From positions 11,721,545 to 11,785,544 of the forward strand of contig NC_064216.1 of assembly GCF_023101765.2 (NCBI RefSeq): a DNA stretch of 64,000 nt, written 5' to 3'. This DNA is from Spodoptera frugiperda. Its lineage: Eukaryota > Arthropoda > Insecta > Lepidoptera > Noctuidae. A program made the position numbers and the translations under genes. The notes under the pieces were generated by a model. That model was given only the letters and a program-made list of their open reading frames with translations, had not been told where the DNA came from and did no database searches. This document shows, piece after piece, positions 13,715 through 26,500 of this stretch; the stretch's first letter is position 1; each line of letters begins with the position of its first letter.

Positions 13715-14966
13715 GTATAGTTTTTACTTAGTACTTATCTGAAAATAAAAACGTTTTATAAAAGTGTTAGATACAACCCTACTTATAGTTAAGACTTATC
13801 AGATTCTAAGAACTACCATTGATGACTATGCAGTTAGAATAAAGATTTCATATCTAGTTATTTTTTTAGGTTTTTTGTGCAACGTACCTAGTAGGTATAA
13901 CATGGTTTTTATTAGCACTAGCTAAAGTAGGTAATACATACAAATTGTTGAAATTATATTGATGCCCCACGAAGTATTATATTTTGTAGTTTTTTTTTTA
14001 TATTTGTCCAATATTTTTTTAGTTAGGTATTTTAATATGGAGAGTACGCTACTCGCTTCCTTTCTCGTAGGAGGGTATCCCTCGTGAAATCAGTCGCTAA
14101 TCTATTCGCAGCTCAGCAATGTTTGAAACTTGTCCTCGTGCCAAACAAACGTGTATAATGACGTCATTAGCCTTTAAACTTGCGACCTTCGGTCACCATT
14201 TTTCTTATCAAGATTATCAGATGAGTCCACATTTTGGCAGCCCTACAATACTCGGGTCGCACCTTGTCGATATCGATGTACAGATAAAATACACGCTCGG
14301 TGACAGATGATTCATATACCTAAGTAATTAGTGATGACCTTGTGAGTAACGAACTGGAATAATTCATCATCCGCTGTGGGACACAGTAACTGAGTTGTAG
14401 GTACCTAATTGTAAAATGACGACAGATGAGCCGAGCCGAGAGAAACTATTGATTCTGGTCCAACACACGCGGTTCCGTATTTGCGTTCCTAATAAGAACA
14501 AATGTTTCTATAAGAGTATTCAACCTCTATGGTTACACTTGCTAGATATTTCTTTGTCTTGTTTTAGTCGAAGCAGCCTAGATATGTACTGCATAAATGG
14601 CGAATGTGCCTAGTACAAACAGGTGAACAATTAAACTTATTATATCTGTGCAAATACTTGTATATTTTTGATTGCCGTCATTGAACAGGTGTTATGGAAA
14701 CGCAGTTGTGTCTAGAAAAACTGGACAAAAGAAAGCATGATACGTCATCGTGAAGACCTGTGAATCACCATGTTAGACCAGCTTTTGTTTCTGCAGTTGT
14801 GCAAAGGCGGCCAAAACAATGTTTAAACTATTAAACTTGAGGCTTTTGTTAATGGTTTGAATTTGTATAAATGGCATTAATTTTACTACATTTTTCCCTG
14901 TGAATGTAACGATGTCATAGCACCATTGGGTTCACCAAGTAGGTTGACTGTCTACGCCTAGACTTC

Positions 14967-15115
14967 CTGGAGCCCGTTGCGGTTTACCGAGCTCCGGCAC
15001 GAAAATCAGGAGTAGGAACAGGGTGATTTTTAGCCAGTAAGAGTCTGACACTTCCTCTCGCTTCGCCCACGGCGGTGGGATAAGTCATTGGATGATTTTC
15101 CCCTCCTAAAAAAAG
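14967..15115 (+). mobile_element. R1-like LINE 3' tail copy with target-site duplication
   Basis: This is the same tail family, ending in an A run. The 11-bp flank gcctagacttc occurs on both sides (14956-14966 and 15116-15126), a target-site duplication typical of target-primed reverse transcription. Confidence 0.8.
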
Positions 15116-15126
15116 GCCTAGACTTC

Positions 15127-16375
15127 AGATGGCTCTCAAGAGTCAACACTCAACACTCATGGATTTTACCGAAGTACCACTTCTGGTGCCAATCGACTTA
15201 TCAAGCCAGGTGATATAAAACTAAAACGTGTGAATACATGGTGTATAAATTGTAATATTATAACATAAATAACTGTTGCTCGTGATTTCATCTGCGTAAA
15301 ATAATGACTTGAGACAGAATTAGATTTCTTGACTTTAAAAAAAATAAACGTAAGCTTAAGTTACTCCTTAATACATACACCACCTGCCAATAAAACCCCT
15401 TTCAAAATCGGTCCACCTATTTCGGAGATTAGTCAGAAGCAACAGACAGACAAACATTGTAAAAAAAAATATTATTTTGGTATATTGTATTTATCGTATG
15501 TATATTCATATGAATATTTAACCGCTTTTTACTGGTATTAAGCGGTTATTTTAATATTACAAACAGACACTTCAATTTTATTTGTTAAGGTCGATATCCA
15601 TTACATTCGGGCAACAGCACTCTCTGATACATCTAAGTCCTGTCTGACCCTTTAAAACTACCATTTTGAAGCTTTCCGTTCTCCAAACCGCTTATCAAGA
15701 GTGAAGATAATACCGAAGCCTCTACTTCCTATAGTCTACCGGTTAACTTTCTCAGGCTGTTCATTATGTTGAATATTACTTTAGAAGCCCATGGTCAGTA
15801 GATGAAAAAATGTTACAAAGAAATTAGCAACGCTAAAATCGGTTTCCTATACACAAATAAATTATCACATCATTTATTACAAAGGACAAAGTCTAAGGGC
15901 CGTAACACTTAAACTTGATGTTATCTCTTACAGATTTGAAATAGGTACCTAATATTAAGAGCTACTTTGAAGGATAAGTAATATATTAATAGGTTAGGAA
16001 GGTACATATTAAGTTGAATGACGATTCCAATTCATATTGATTCAAGTGGCACTATTGAAATGGAAATGGTATTTTTAGTCTTCATCGTGGGGATAATATA
16101 ATATGATGAAATATTAGGCCTTAGCAATTGCACAATAATTGCTAATTGGGTGCGACGATACACATTTCACAATTTCGTTTTAATTTCGGAAATCTTTACC
16201 TAGGATGACTTAGTACCTAATATATTGATGTCCTAATACTATACTAGTATTGCTTTATTATTATTTCCTCTGTTACCATTACGACTCTACAGTGTTCTAG
16301 CTAGAGTCTAAAATACCTATGAAGTAAAATGCCTTCATCACTTCAAAAAAAGAAATAACATACTTTCGGCCACAC
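15127..16375. other. Intergenic, no gene recognised
   Basis: This is AT-rich DNA. A decayed LINE/RTE-like tail lies near 15360-15470 ('aaaatcggtccacctatttc', then 'ggagattagtcagaag'). No coding region was recognised. Confidence 0.45.
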
Positions 16376-16379
16376 AAGG

Positions 16380-16525
16380 ACTACCTAGCGAGTTACCGGA
16401 GGCTCCGTCTCGAAAAGCAGGAGTAGGAACGGGGTGGTTTTTAGTCAGTAAGACTCTGACTCTGATCTCACCTCGCTCAAGGCGGGAGAAGTCATTGGAT
16501 GATTTTTCACCTTCAATAAAAAAGA
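16380..16525 (+). mobile_element. R1-like LINE 3' tail copy
   Basis: It has the 'ggactacctagcg', 'aaaagcaggagtaggaacgg', 'gtcattggatgattttt' order of the tail family, somewhat diverged, and ends in an A-rich run. No clear target-site duplication was seen. Confidence 0.7.
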
Positions 16526-16904
16526 GTGATTGGCACTGAAGCCATTGTGTCATTTTTCTTTTTATGTACCTACCTTTATCTAAGTATTTGATTATCAAAA
16601 TTTATAAATAGGTACATAAAGCAGTGATTTTCAATAAAGCATCATAATATATTAATAGCATAATATTGTCAAATGTAAGTTTATCGGGCTTGGAAACTGT
16701 TTATCGACGGCTGCACGCCATCCTATGTACCTACGATATGTATGTGCAGGGATTCACGTATACATAATGTAGTACACAGGCAGTTACAAGATAATAAGTA
16801 TAGTGCAGCCACTATACTTTACACTACTTATAGTTTGCTTTAGTAAAGTGAAATCTACAGATTTTATGATACTGTTATCATGCCATCAAAGCTTAGCTTC
16901 TGCC

Positions 16905-17045
16905 AGCGGCTTCCGTGGGTTATCTACCCTATCATCCAAGTAAAATCATACCCTGTCTGTATACCAAATTTCATCAAAGTCCATTCAGTAGTTTCAGCGT
17001 GATTGACGGATAAACATCTAAACAAACAAATAAACTTTCTAAAAC
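16905..17045 (+). repeat. Dispersed LINE-tail-like repeat
   Basis: The wording 'gtataccaaatttcatcaaa', then 'ttcagtagtttcagcgtgat', then 'tgacgg' recurs in this window in the opposite direction at 21325-21465 and in degraded form at 39080-39220. It is a widely dispersed insect repeat tail, non-coding here. Confidence 0.55.
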
Positions 17046-17191
17046 ATAGTAGGATGGAAAATCTTCTTATGTAGAGAAGACTCATAGTCTAGCTATGTGG
17101 CGCAATAGATTGTCATAGGTTTTTGATGACGAATGACTCTTCATTCGTTATCAGGAGGAAGGTAAGGTCTAGTACCGAGTTAAAACAAAAC

Positions 17192-17264
17192 TAGAGTGTG
17201 TTCAGCGCTCTGATTGGCCGGCGCGTATACACCAACCAATCAGAGCGCCGAACACGCTCTCGTT
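17192..17264. repeat. Palindromic CCAAT-containing hairpin repeat
   Basis: The arms 'gtgttcagcgctctgattgg' and 'ccaatcagagcgccgaacac' are nearly perfect inverted complements around a short spacer. Related palindromes occur at 37765-37840, 47418-47495 and, more diverged, 28088-28185. Three of them are followed by a shared 'ctcgtactaa'-like segment, so the mobile unit is probably longer than the hairpin. It is likely a MITE. Confidence 0.65.
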
Positions 17265-17778
17265 TCGCCGTAAATATTTGTAACTTGTACTAATGGTACA
17301 TTTCGGTATAAAATGCATGTAAATATGACTGGCAAAAAGCCAAATTTAGTATATTACGCAATATTGTATCTACCTGGATACTTCACTGCCCAGATAAGAC
17401 ATGCACTTAATCAGATATCATCGGAAAAGATCGCCAGTTTTCTCTGTAAAGTTTATCGAGAATTTTATTCGATTATCATCATAATGGAGATACGATATCG
17501 AAGTCAAGAACTTTCTCTAATACTTACTTAATGTTAACAACCGTATAATCCCTACGATACTAGCAGATCTACTTAGTGATAAATATAATTACAATATCGC
17601 AAATTAACACGATGTTATCACGTGTTTTATTAAAAAGAAAGTTGGGAAATGATAAGGAAATAAATGAAAATTTAATTGAGCACTTGCTTTTGAAACCAAT
17701 ATTAATGTCAATCCAATACAATCTCAATAATTATTCAATGTCAAAGCTATACAACTCCTATCGTAGCTGAGCTGTGTT

Positions 17779-18525
17779 CAGCGGTAAGTCCCCTCTTTGA
17801 GGAGTGGCTAGAGAGGCGCCACGGCGTCCTCACCTACCGCCTGACGCAGGTGCTTACCGGACATGGAAGCTTCGGTAGGTTCCTGTTTCTGATTGGGCGG
17901 GAGGAAACGCCCGGGTGTCATCACTGCGAAGACCGCCCGGAGGACACGGTGGAACATACGCTTGCGGTCTGCCCTGCGTGGGCTGAGCACCGCCGTATCC
18001 TCAGGGATGTGGTCGGCGACGGCACCCTCTCGCGTCCGGCACTGATACAAGCCAGGATGGTGCGGAGCGAGGGGGACTGGGATGCCGTCTCCTCCTTCTG
18101 CGAAGCAGTCATGCTAGCTAAGGAGGAGGCGGGGCGCGTGAGAGAACGAACCTCTTCACGCCCCAGCCGTCGCGAGAGACACTCCGGGCGTCGGGGATCG
18201 CGCGACGATCTCCGGCCACCGTAAGTGCGGGTCTGCGGACGACGAGCAAGGGTAGCTCACCGCCCGAACAGAACCAGACCCGTGCGTGCGGCGCGTCGCG
18301 TTCTGCGCGCGCCTCAAAGAGCCATCAGACCACCACAGATGGGGCCCAGTAGGGCTGATGCCTAATCCGGAGCTGCGGACAACCTAGCGGGTTTACCGGG
18401 GCTCCGGCTCGACGGGCAGGAGTAGGAACGGGGTGGTTTTTAGTCAGTAAGAGTCTGACACTCCCTCTCGCCTCGCCCAAGGCGGGAGAAGTCATTGGAT
18501 GATTTTCCACCCTAAAAAAAAAAGG
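17779..18525 (+). mobile_element. 5'-truncated R1-like LINE with end of ORF2
   Basis: This is the 3' end of a non-LTR retrotransposon. The open frame 17782-18224 starts inside the protein at AVSPLFEEWLERRHG, contains a Cys/His motif (CHHC, then H and C further on in EHTLAVC) typical of the C-terminal zinc knuckle of R1-clade ORF2 proteins, and ends in a TAA. About 300 bp of 3' UTR follow, whose last 150 bp are the tail seen at about ten other sites in the window, then an A run. The 11-bp target duplication tgagctgtgtt flanks it (17768-17778 and 18526-18536). The reverse transcriptase domain is missing, so the copy is dead. It identifies the source family of the tails. Confidence 0.85.
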
Positions 18526-18536
18526 TGAGCTGTGTT

Positions 18537-19145
18537 AAAAGAGCATTCAGAGGACGGAACTCAAGAGTACGAAATTACACAATATCAATGTCGATCGATT
18601 GGAATTGGATTCAAGAGTAAGCCCCCTGGTCAGTTGTTATAATTTTTTGCCTGACTTTCCAAGGCAATCGAACCCAAAATCCCATTTGGCAATCGCCCTT
18701 GCGAACTCTCGACTAACTAGATACTGCACGTAAGTACTTAATTGTAAAAAAAAAATAAGAAAAATAATTTTAACACATAAGTTATGCAGACCCCTCAAAT
18801 AACTAAGTACCTACGTCAAAAGTTGCAAAAAAATTTGGAGAAATAATTTAGTCACATTTGAAACATAAGTCATTTAGGCACAGAAGTTACCTACAAGCCT
18901 AGCCTAGCTTTACAGTCCTGAAAATCACCAGCGAAGTAGTTAGATACACCGCATGCATATTATCACACGTTATCAGGAGCTGGCCACATTACCATCGGCC
19001 TGATAAGCGACAGTCGTTAGACAGACAGAGGCTACGATAAGATACCCAGTCTTCTCAGCTCGAGGTGAGGTGCATTCGAAAATGTAACCTAAGTTGTAAC
19101 TAATAAGTATTAAAGGAAAATGTGCATGGCTTCGTTATAAAGAAA
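18537..19145. other. Intergenic, nothing recognised
   Basis: AT-rich sequence without a convincing open frame or repeat match inside the window. Confidence 0.4.
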
Positions 19146-19146
19146 G

Positions 19147-19290
19147 GTTTTTTTGATGAGGGAAAATCATCCAGTGCTTTCTCTCGCCTTGGGTGAGGTG
19201 AGTGTTAGACTCTTACTGACTAAAATCAACCCTGTTCCTAATCCTGCTCTCCGAGTCGGGGACCCGGTAACCCGGGTCGGAAATTAGCCC
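19147..19290 (-). mobile_element. R1-like LINE 3' tail copy, diverged
   Basis: On the plus strand it reads as the reverse complement of the tail: a T run, 'gaaaatcatccagtgc', 'agactcttactgac', then 'ctcctg'-like sequence and a degraded end. It is older than the other copies, judging by mismatches. Confidence 0.65.
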
Positions 19291-19299
19291 GACTCGGCC

Positions 19300-20508
19300 C
19301 CATCTAGAAGTACTTAGGTTTAAGTTTTCATTTAACGCAACTGAAAATTACAGGTAGGTAGGTAGGAGGTATTAATTCGGGTTTTTTAGTCGTAATTAAA
19401 ATCAATCAAACCCTGTGACACGTTTTGCAGTAGTTGACCGCCCAGCCACGGCGTCAACTGAATGCACGTCACGACATTCAATAAACAACATCCTTAAAAA
19501 CTCATATTCATTCCCATAATCTATTAGAAAAGGAAGCTCCTACAGTTCGTCAACAAAAGTTACTTAATTAAATTAATTGCTGTCTCCCACTGGTAGAAAA
19601 CATCAAGACTAGTTTGACAAAAAAGTATAATTTATACGAAGCCATAGAAATAAGAAATTAGTACCCCTATTAGACGTAGTGCAATGAATTTATGTATCCT
19701 AATTAGGGAGATTTTCCACCAGAGATGGGCTATGCTTCGTTGCTGTGGATGCGTTTGGCTTCCACAAATCATATTCAGCTAATCTTTGTTTTTTATATGG
19801 GAAGATGCGTACTATGGATGCGTGCTATAGTTTCAAAGCTTAGTTATTACATCTTCGTAGCATGGCTACACAGCACATCTCTGGTGCCAACCACCCTTAT
19901 AAACTAGATTATGTGTAGTAGTAATGTGTATGTCTAGGACTGCCACTTTTATTAAAAGAAACAATTCGTATCCTTCAGTACGAATTTACCAAAAGGAAAT
20001 AAAATAAAGTAAGTTCAAGTGCGGGAGAGCCATGCTTCGGCACTGCAGGGCCCGGTTCGACCAGAGTGATACCACTACCTCGGCCTCACAGAAATCCCCA
20101 TAAAACAACGCTTGCATTACGTGTGTTTCAGTTTATCCATGTGAGTTGTGAAGTTACCGGAGGCCAAAACTCCCTTCCATAAAGCCAGGACCCAGGCTCT
20201 TGAGCTTTTTTTAAAAAAATTACGTAATTTTAGTTTTAACAGTTTTCATTGGCCAGGCTCTATTGTTCCCAATGGTAGTCTTTAGCTAATCTGACCACTG
20301 GTAAACTTACTAAGTCAGAAGTGATTAGCGAACTATTGCGAAATAAACATTGCACATCGATTATTGAATTATGATGCTGAATAAACAGTTTTAAAATATT
20401 TTCCATTACCTAACGTTTTTGAAACTAGCCGAAACTAGTTAAGGCTAGATTGCATCGTATGATCTTACGGTTTCACTTGTGTAATTATGTAAATAGGTAC
20501 ATATTATA
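19300..20508. other. Intergenic with one decayed repeat
   Basis: No gene was recognised. About 20020-20185 carries a dispersed lepidopteran-type repeat ('agccatgcttcggcactgca', then 'cttgcattacgtgtgtttca', then 'gttaccggaggcc'), probably the 3' tail of another non-LTR element. Confidence 0.4.
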
Positions 20509-20509
20509 G

Positions 20510-20825
20510 GTATGTGTGACTGCCTCGTTGGTAGAGTGGTTACAAGTGCAACTGTCGTGCAAGAGATCTCGGGTTCTATTCCCTGGTCGGGCAAAGCATC
20601 GCTGGGTTTTTTTCCGGTTTTTCGAAGAATTGTCAGTAGTAGCACGAAGTATGGAATTGTGTATGTCAGTATATGGCAGTAGGCTCACCCCCGTCACATG
20701 GGACTTATAACACAAATGGTGAAAAGTGGGTGCACAACTGCACAATGTACATTGTACAGTGGCATGACGAACCGCAATATGCACGCCTGCCTACCCCTTC
20801 GGGGACATAAGACTTTGCTAGATTA
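20510..20825 (+). mobile_element. tRNA-derived SINE
   Basis: The head resembles a tRNA pol III promoter: an A-box-like 'tggtagagtggtta' and a B-box-like 'gggttctattccctgg' about 45 bp later. A tRNA-unrelated body follows with 'gtatatggcagtaggctcac' and 'gggacttataacacaaatgg', then a pyrimidine-rich end and an A run. Body fragments recur on the minus strand at 38425-38530 and 9160-9245, and a related head at 26345-26455. The stop-free frames here are not genes. Confidence 0.75.
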
Positions 20826-21844
20826 AAAAAGTAAGGAATAAGCAAATAACACTTTTCAGCTTCCAATTTCATCGATTAGGCTTTAATTAAGTAGGTCATG
20901 TTAATACAAAAAAAGATGTTTCGTTACTTGACATACTAAAAGGGTCAGCTAGCTTTAGGTACAGATGCGTTGTTGAGTTGATGAATACTCGCTTACAGTT
21001 TCAGACTTGTACCACAACCCACAATGCAGACACATTCCGTCAAAAGTTTCGAAACAGGAATCAATTAAAGAAAGCTTTTGATCGTGTGTGGCACGCCTAA
21101 TATTTCCTCGTGTTAATACCTTCTTTTGTTTTTGTTTTGGAAATTAGAATTACAGTTTTCCATTAGTAAATATAGGTAGAATTGTTTAGTAGAGGGCGCC
21201 CTAGACGGATATATAGCGACCAGATTGGCGATATATTAGCCGACGAGTATACATGAAAACACAAACAAACGCGAAAGAGGTATGTAAGATTCGTAGTAAT
21301 TAACGTTTCATTGTCTCTGACTACCCCCATTGTTGTCCGTCAATCACGCTGAAACTACTGAACGGATTTTGATGAAATTTGGTATACAGACAGGGTATGT
21401 GAGCTGACTTCGGTGATTTTAATCCCACGGGAACGCGGTTGAAGCCGTTAACAGAAGCTAGTAGGTATATATAGCCTATTGACACAAATGCAACGATATC
21501 CTTGTACCAATAAAGGATTTATCTTACACGTGGCAAAAATTTCCCATGCAATTGTGTATATACTTTATCAGTTTACTCGATATGGAAATACGTATATACT
21601 TGTAAGTACTTATGACAATCCGTGGCGTGTGTGTACCTTATTATTATTCTTCTCAAATATGTTGGTCCGTGTTTGTTTTGCAACAATGTTATTAATTAAA
21701 TACGTCGCAGAAGGGACCTAGTTAGCTATTCGTGGTCTGTGTGTATTGCTTGTTGTACAATATTCATAGGTTACCGAGTTAGGTAGCCTGATAAGGTGCT
21801 TTTAAGGCATATAGATTTCGGCGCCTTGCGTTTTGCAACTTCTG
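20826..21844. other. Intergenic with LINE-tail fragment
   Basis: A minus-strand copy of the LINE-tail-like repeat lies at about 21325-21465 ('gaaactactgaacggatttt', then 'gatgaaatttggtatacaga'). The rest is AT-rich and unrecognised. Confidence 0.4.
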
Positions 21845-22036
21845 CGCGCACCTCAAAGAGCCATCAGACCACCACCAGGTCCGGATCTGCAGACTACCTA
21901 GCGGGTTTATCGGGGATCCGGCTCGAAAAGCAGGAATAGGAACGGGGTGGTTTTTAGTCAGTAAAAGTCTAACACTCCCTCTCGCTAAGTCCAGGGCGGG
22001 AGAAGGCATTGGATGACTTTCTCCCCTTAAAAAAAA
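21845..22036 (+). mobile_element. R1-like LINE 3' tail copy
   Basis: This copy starts a little further upstream than most ('gcgcacctcaaagagccatc'), which matches the 3' UTR of the 17779-18525 element just before the common tail, and ends in an A run. Confidence 0.75.
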
Positions 22037-22039
22037 TTC

Positions 22040-23500
22040 AATAAAAAATGCACATAGATTCATTTTTAAAACTTTAACATTGCAATTAAACTTTAAAATA
22101 TTACCAATAAAGTCTAGGTACATTTGAATATAGGTCAGCTTGTTTTGTTTCTATGTATAGTTAAAATTTCAATAATATACCACATGTTTGTTGTATTTAA
22201 TTTTCACATTCCTCACATAATAAATCCCTTGTTAGGCACACCGAGTCGCCAATATGAACAAAGCCTTAGTAACAACTAGTGGGTAAACGGTACTCTTTGT
22301 TGAAATTGATCTGTGAATTTGACACCACTATTAATATTTTAAAATCTTGTAATAACTACCTACGGTATATTAAAATAATGAAGAGCAATATTTTTGTCGT
22401 GTGTTGCAAGAAAATTATTGATGTTCACTGTATCTATAGTATGAGTTTACTATACCTACGTTTAGGTACAGTAATCGAAATGCATAGGTAGGTCTAGGGA
22501 TACTAGTATGTATTTTTAACTAAACAAACCTATTACTTTGCATTATTTCGAATAACATATCTTTCTGGGACAAACATTTAGTACCTACTTACTTAAGTAG
22601 ATACCTACCTAATTACCTGCACTTAGAAGCAAAAAAACGAATCCACTAGCGTTTTATTTTTCAGTTTTAAAGAACACTTCATAACTTTAAAAGTGATATT
22701 CGTACTAGACATACATACTCTTATTCTAAAGGTACTTAATTAAATTATCTTTCATACGACCGATGTAACCGAAAATATTTATCAAAAAAATGAAAAAGAA
22801 AAACGCTAGAGGCTCCCGTTTCTTTGCTCCCAAGTGTATTTTACATGGAAATGAAATAATATAATTGATGACATAACAATATTAATTTCAATGTCACTAG
22901 CAGTAGGTACCTACTAATCGAATGCAATTATCAAAGTGCAAACATGCAATATGGTAACTGTTGGCATTATTTTTAACGAACAGCAAATATTAATATAGCC
23001 TTGTTCATGTTGATCTATTAAATTTAAAGCTAATTAAATAGATTGATAAATGGATTATAAGTATAACACTACAAGGACTAATTTTGCATGAAAAAATAAT
23101 CAAGGCTAACGAGCTGAGGACTAACGTTTTTGTGATACATACTTACCTGTCTGTCTCCCATGGGGGTAGGCAGAGACAATGGAAAGCCAATTGCTACAAA
23201 TCTTACATACTTCTTTCGCTTCATCTACAGTCATCAGTCTTTTCATGCATACTTTTTGTGCTCAGTAAACACCATGTCATTGGTTGTAAGAATAATTTCG
23301 ACCAATGACGGGCGAGAATGCGATCGAGCTCTCTTAGAAGGTTTCGAATTGACAATCACAGAATAGCCTAGCTGCACCTGAGTTACACTCAGTCAATTAG
23401 GTTTACATGGCGATCTAAACCCAGAAATACCAAAAAACAAGAAAGAAAACACCAAAAAACAATACAAAAATATAATAGTTATACCTTACATTACACTTAT
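22040..23500. other. Downstream of NOM1, no gene recognised
   Basis: AT-rich DNA. About 23130-23205 is a minus-strand fragment of a dispersed repeat ('tctgtctcccatgggggtag', then 'gcagagacaatgg') whose plus-strand copy is at 34848-34925. No canonical AATAAA was found for NOM1 in the first 100 bp after its stop, so its polyadenylation site is not assigned. Confidence 0.4.
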
Positions 23501-23504
23501 AACA

Positions 23505-26500
23505 CTAAAACTTCAACTTAGACTCATGTAAAGTCAAAATCTTATCAACTTCTTGGGCTCGTTCTTTTAAAGTGACCAATTCTTCTGCAGAGAGGACCTC
23601 ACTCTTCTTTCCAGCGTTCTTTATGAGGAAATGTTGAATGAACAGTCTGATACTTTCTCTAAACAAGTGGAGTTTGGGTGGTTTTGAAATTCGGTGGAAA
23701 ACTTCTAGAGAAGATTGGAAGTCCGCATTCATGATTATGGAGAGAAGAATCTGACGCATGAAGCGGACGGTATGCTTGTTCAGTTCCGAGAATTGTATTA
23801 CCTGGGGACAGAAATGTCATTTATTAGGGCTATGTATATTGTATACTAGGTACTTTCGCGCGGTTTCATCCGATATACCCATAGCATATAACCTTCCTCG
23901 ATAAATGCATTACCCAACACAAAAATATTTTTTCAAATCGGACCAGTAGTTCCGGAGATTAGCGCGTCCAAACAAACAAAAAAACAAACTCTTCTGCTTT
24001 ATAATATAATATATAAAATATATAGTATCGATTGGATAGGGTGACTGGTAATTAGTGAAGGATATTTAAACACGTGATTGTACTCATGATTACAAACAAC
24101 TTTCCCAAAGAAACTTTTTTATATGCTTAATATTTTTATATTTATCACAATATCAAAACAACAACATTTCATTAGCACGCGCGTGTTAAGTTCCCAAATA
24201 CCTACTAGTCTTCCGATAACGCGGGCGCGGGCGTATCGCTGCTAACGGCAGCTACAGCCGATCATGCGAAAGCACGCGCACGCGAAATTTTGATGTTTTT
24301 TTATGGAATAGATTTTTTTATGGCAAACGAGCGCCGCCCATGGATACCCGCAACACCAAAGGAGTCACAGGTGCGTTGCCAACCATCTATATGATGGGGA
24401 TGGAAGTGCTGTCGTGTAGGTCGATGGCGATTGTTGTTTTGTTATTGTAATAAAAATGATGCTGTTACTTACCTTCAATACAGAAAGAGCTAGTCCTTTC
24501 TCCATGATGAGGTGTATGAGGAACTGCGCCAGGTTCGTCGTGGACTGCTTCGATATGCTGTCCAGTTCCTTGATCTTATCCCACACTGAGAACTGGATTG
24601 ATAGCTGGAATAGTGCGCAAAAATGGTTATTAAGTAGAAGTTTAACAACAAGTGGTTGTATCACCTTTATAGTGATTTTATTTGATTTGTATTACACGTG
24701 TCATTTGATATACCTACTTTTTTAAATGTCATGTAAAAGTGTGTTCTCTCCTAAACTTATATTGTTGTGACCGACAGGGTCCACATTGTTTCCTAGTCAA
24801 GTATACCGACTATGTCTTACATGTAAACCAATAAAGAATTGAGTATTAAGTATTGGGTTGTACTAATGGGAGATGCAAGTAAATTCATGTAAAATATTAA
24901 AGTTTAACTGATTTTAGTAAAGACAGTTAAAACGCCAAGAGACAAAACAAATAGAATATTTAAAAAATGCGTATAAAAAATAGCTTTTCTTTACGTGTTC
25001 CTTAATTACCAACAAGAAACCATAAACTAACTCGCTTCGTTGATTAGATTATTATGCAAGTGCATACAACTTTGAACCTTACGCACCTGGTATTTCCGAT
25101 CAGTGTCGCATAGTTTCTGTCCCAGCACTGCATAGTACGGGTTATATGTCTTCTCCTGAAGACAGCAAGCTAGTAGTACGTGTACGATCTCCCTCTCTTG
25201 TTGCCCTTTCAGACCTAAGTGCTGGAGTTTCTCAAACGCGTCCATATAGTCCTGAAAATATAAAAAGCCATTGCTGTTATTCTTCTTTATGGCAACCGTG
25301 TCTCCAATTCAAAGTTGGCGACTATACTGCTAGTGGTGATGGAAAATTAAATTATTCTTCATTAAGTAGAGGAGCATTCTTCATAGTATGGCAACACATG
25401 ACAAGTGATAGATTACGGAAGTCACACATAGACGATCGACGAGTAAATCAACGGATGATGTCATAACTTCTGCATTGCACATTATGAAGTTTACATGCGA
25501 ATAAACATGGAGAAAAATCCCAACACAGTGCACAGCTGAGCAGAAAGCCCGCCAGGCATGATCAGATGATCACCTCGACTGGTCGGAGGATTTTCTTTTT
25601 CTTAACTTTACTCTCTGTTACGTAAAGTAGTACAGGATGGCAAACGAGCAGATGTATCACTTTATGGTAAATTAGTAATCAATCCGCAACAACAGAGGAG
25701 TTTATGAGTGTGTTGCCAGCCTTTTGGGGATTTAGAGATTTGGTGTGAGGGGGGAAGGGGATTTTCTTTTTCATTTTATATAACAAAATACACCAGTTTT
25801 CTTTTGTACATACAAAAATTACTCCATATTTCTTCTAGACTTACCTCAGCAGACATGATAACACAGAAGATGCTTCTTCTCACATCAGTATTCATCCTCT
25901 GTTGCCGGGCCAGTTCCAGCAGTTTCTGGTCAGCAGTGGGCACTGCCTTGTTGCTGGGCTTCTCCTCTGGTCGGGGCCTGTTGCCTTCCCACGCTGAACC
26001 TACCACCCACCATTTGCCTCGCTCGTCCGCTGGAAATAGACAGAAATTTTATTTTTGAGCGGTTGCAAATATGATACGTCTACATATCATTTACATAATA
26101 AAGCTATTTCTGAAGATCTTGCTAATACAATACTCGAACAAATGTGTGTTCAGAGATTCATGTGGTTCAATTAAGAAAGGAGTGCATGACTCACTTGATG
26201 GTAAGTAATCATTGTCATCTATGGGAACCCGCATCACCTTTGGGTGATCTAAGGAACATTCTATAAAAACCTTACTCTCCTACGTAATAAGTGATTATCA
26301 CGTCGTATCGTCGTGCCTTTATTCCCGAAATTACAGCAAATAATGCCACTGTACATTGTACATGAAATATACGAAAAAATTTTCACCGTCCCTGGAATAG
26401 AAACCGACACCCCTTGCCCAGCCGTCACAAAGCGACCACTCGGCCAACGAGGCAGTGTAGATTTGATCACATTTCTATGAAACCTACCTTTCAACAAGTC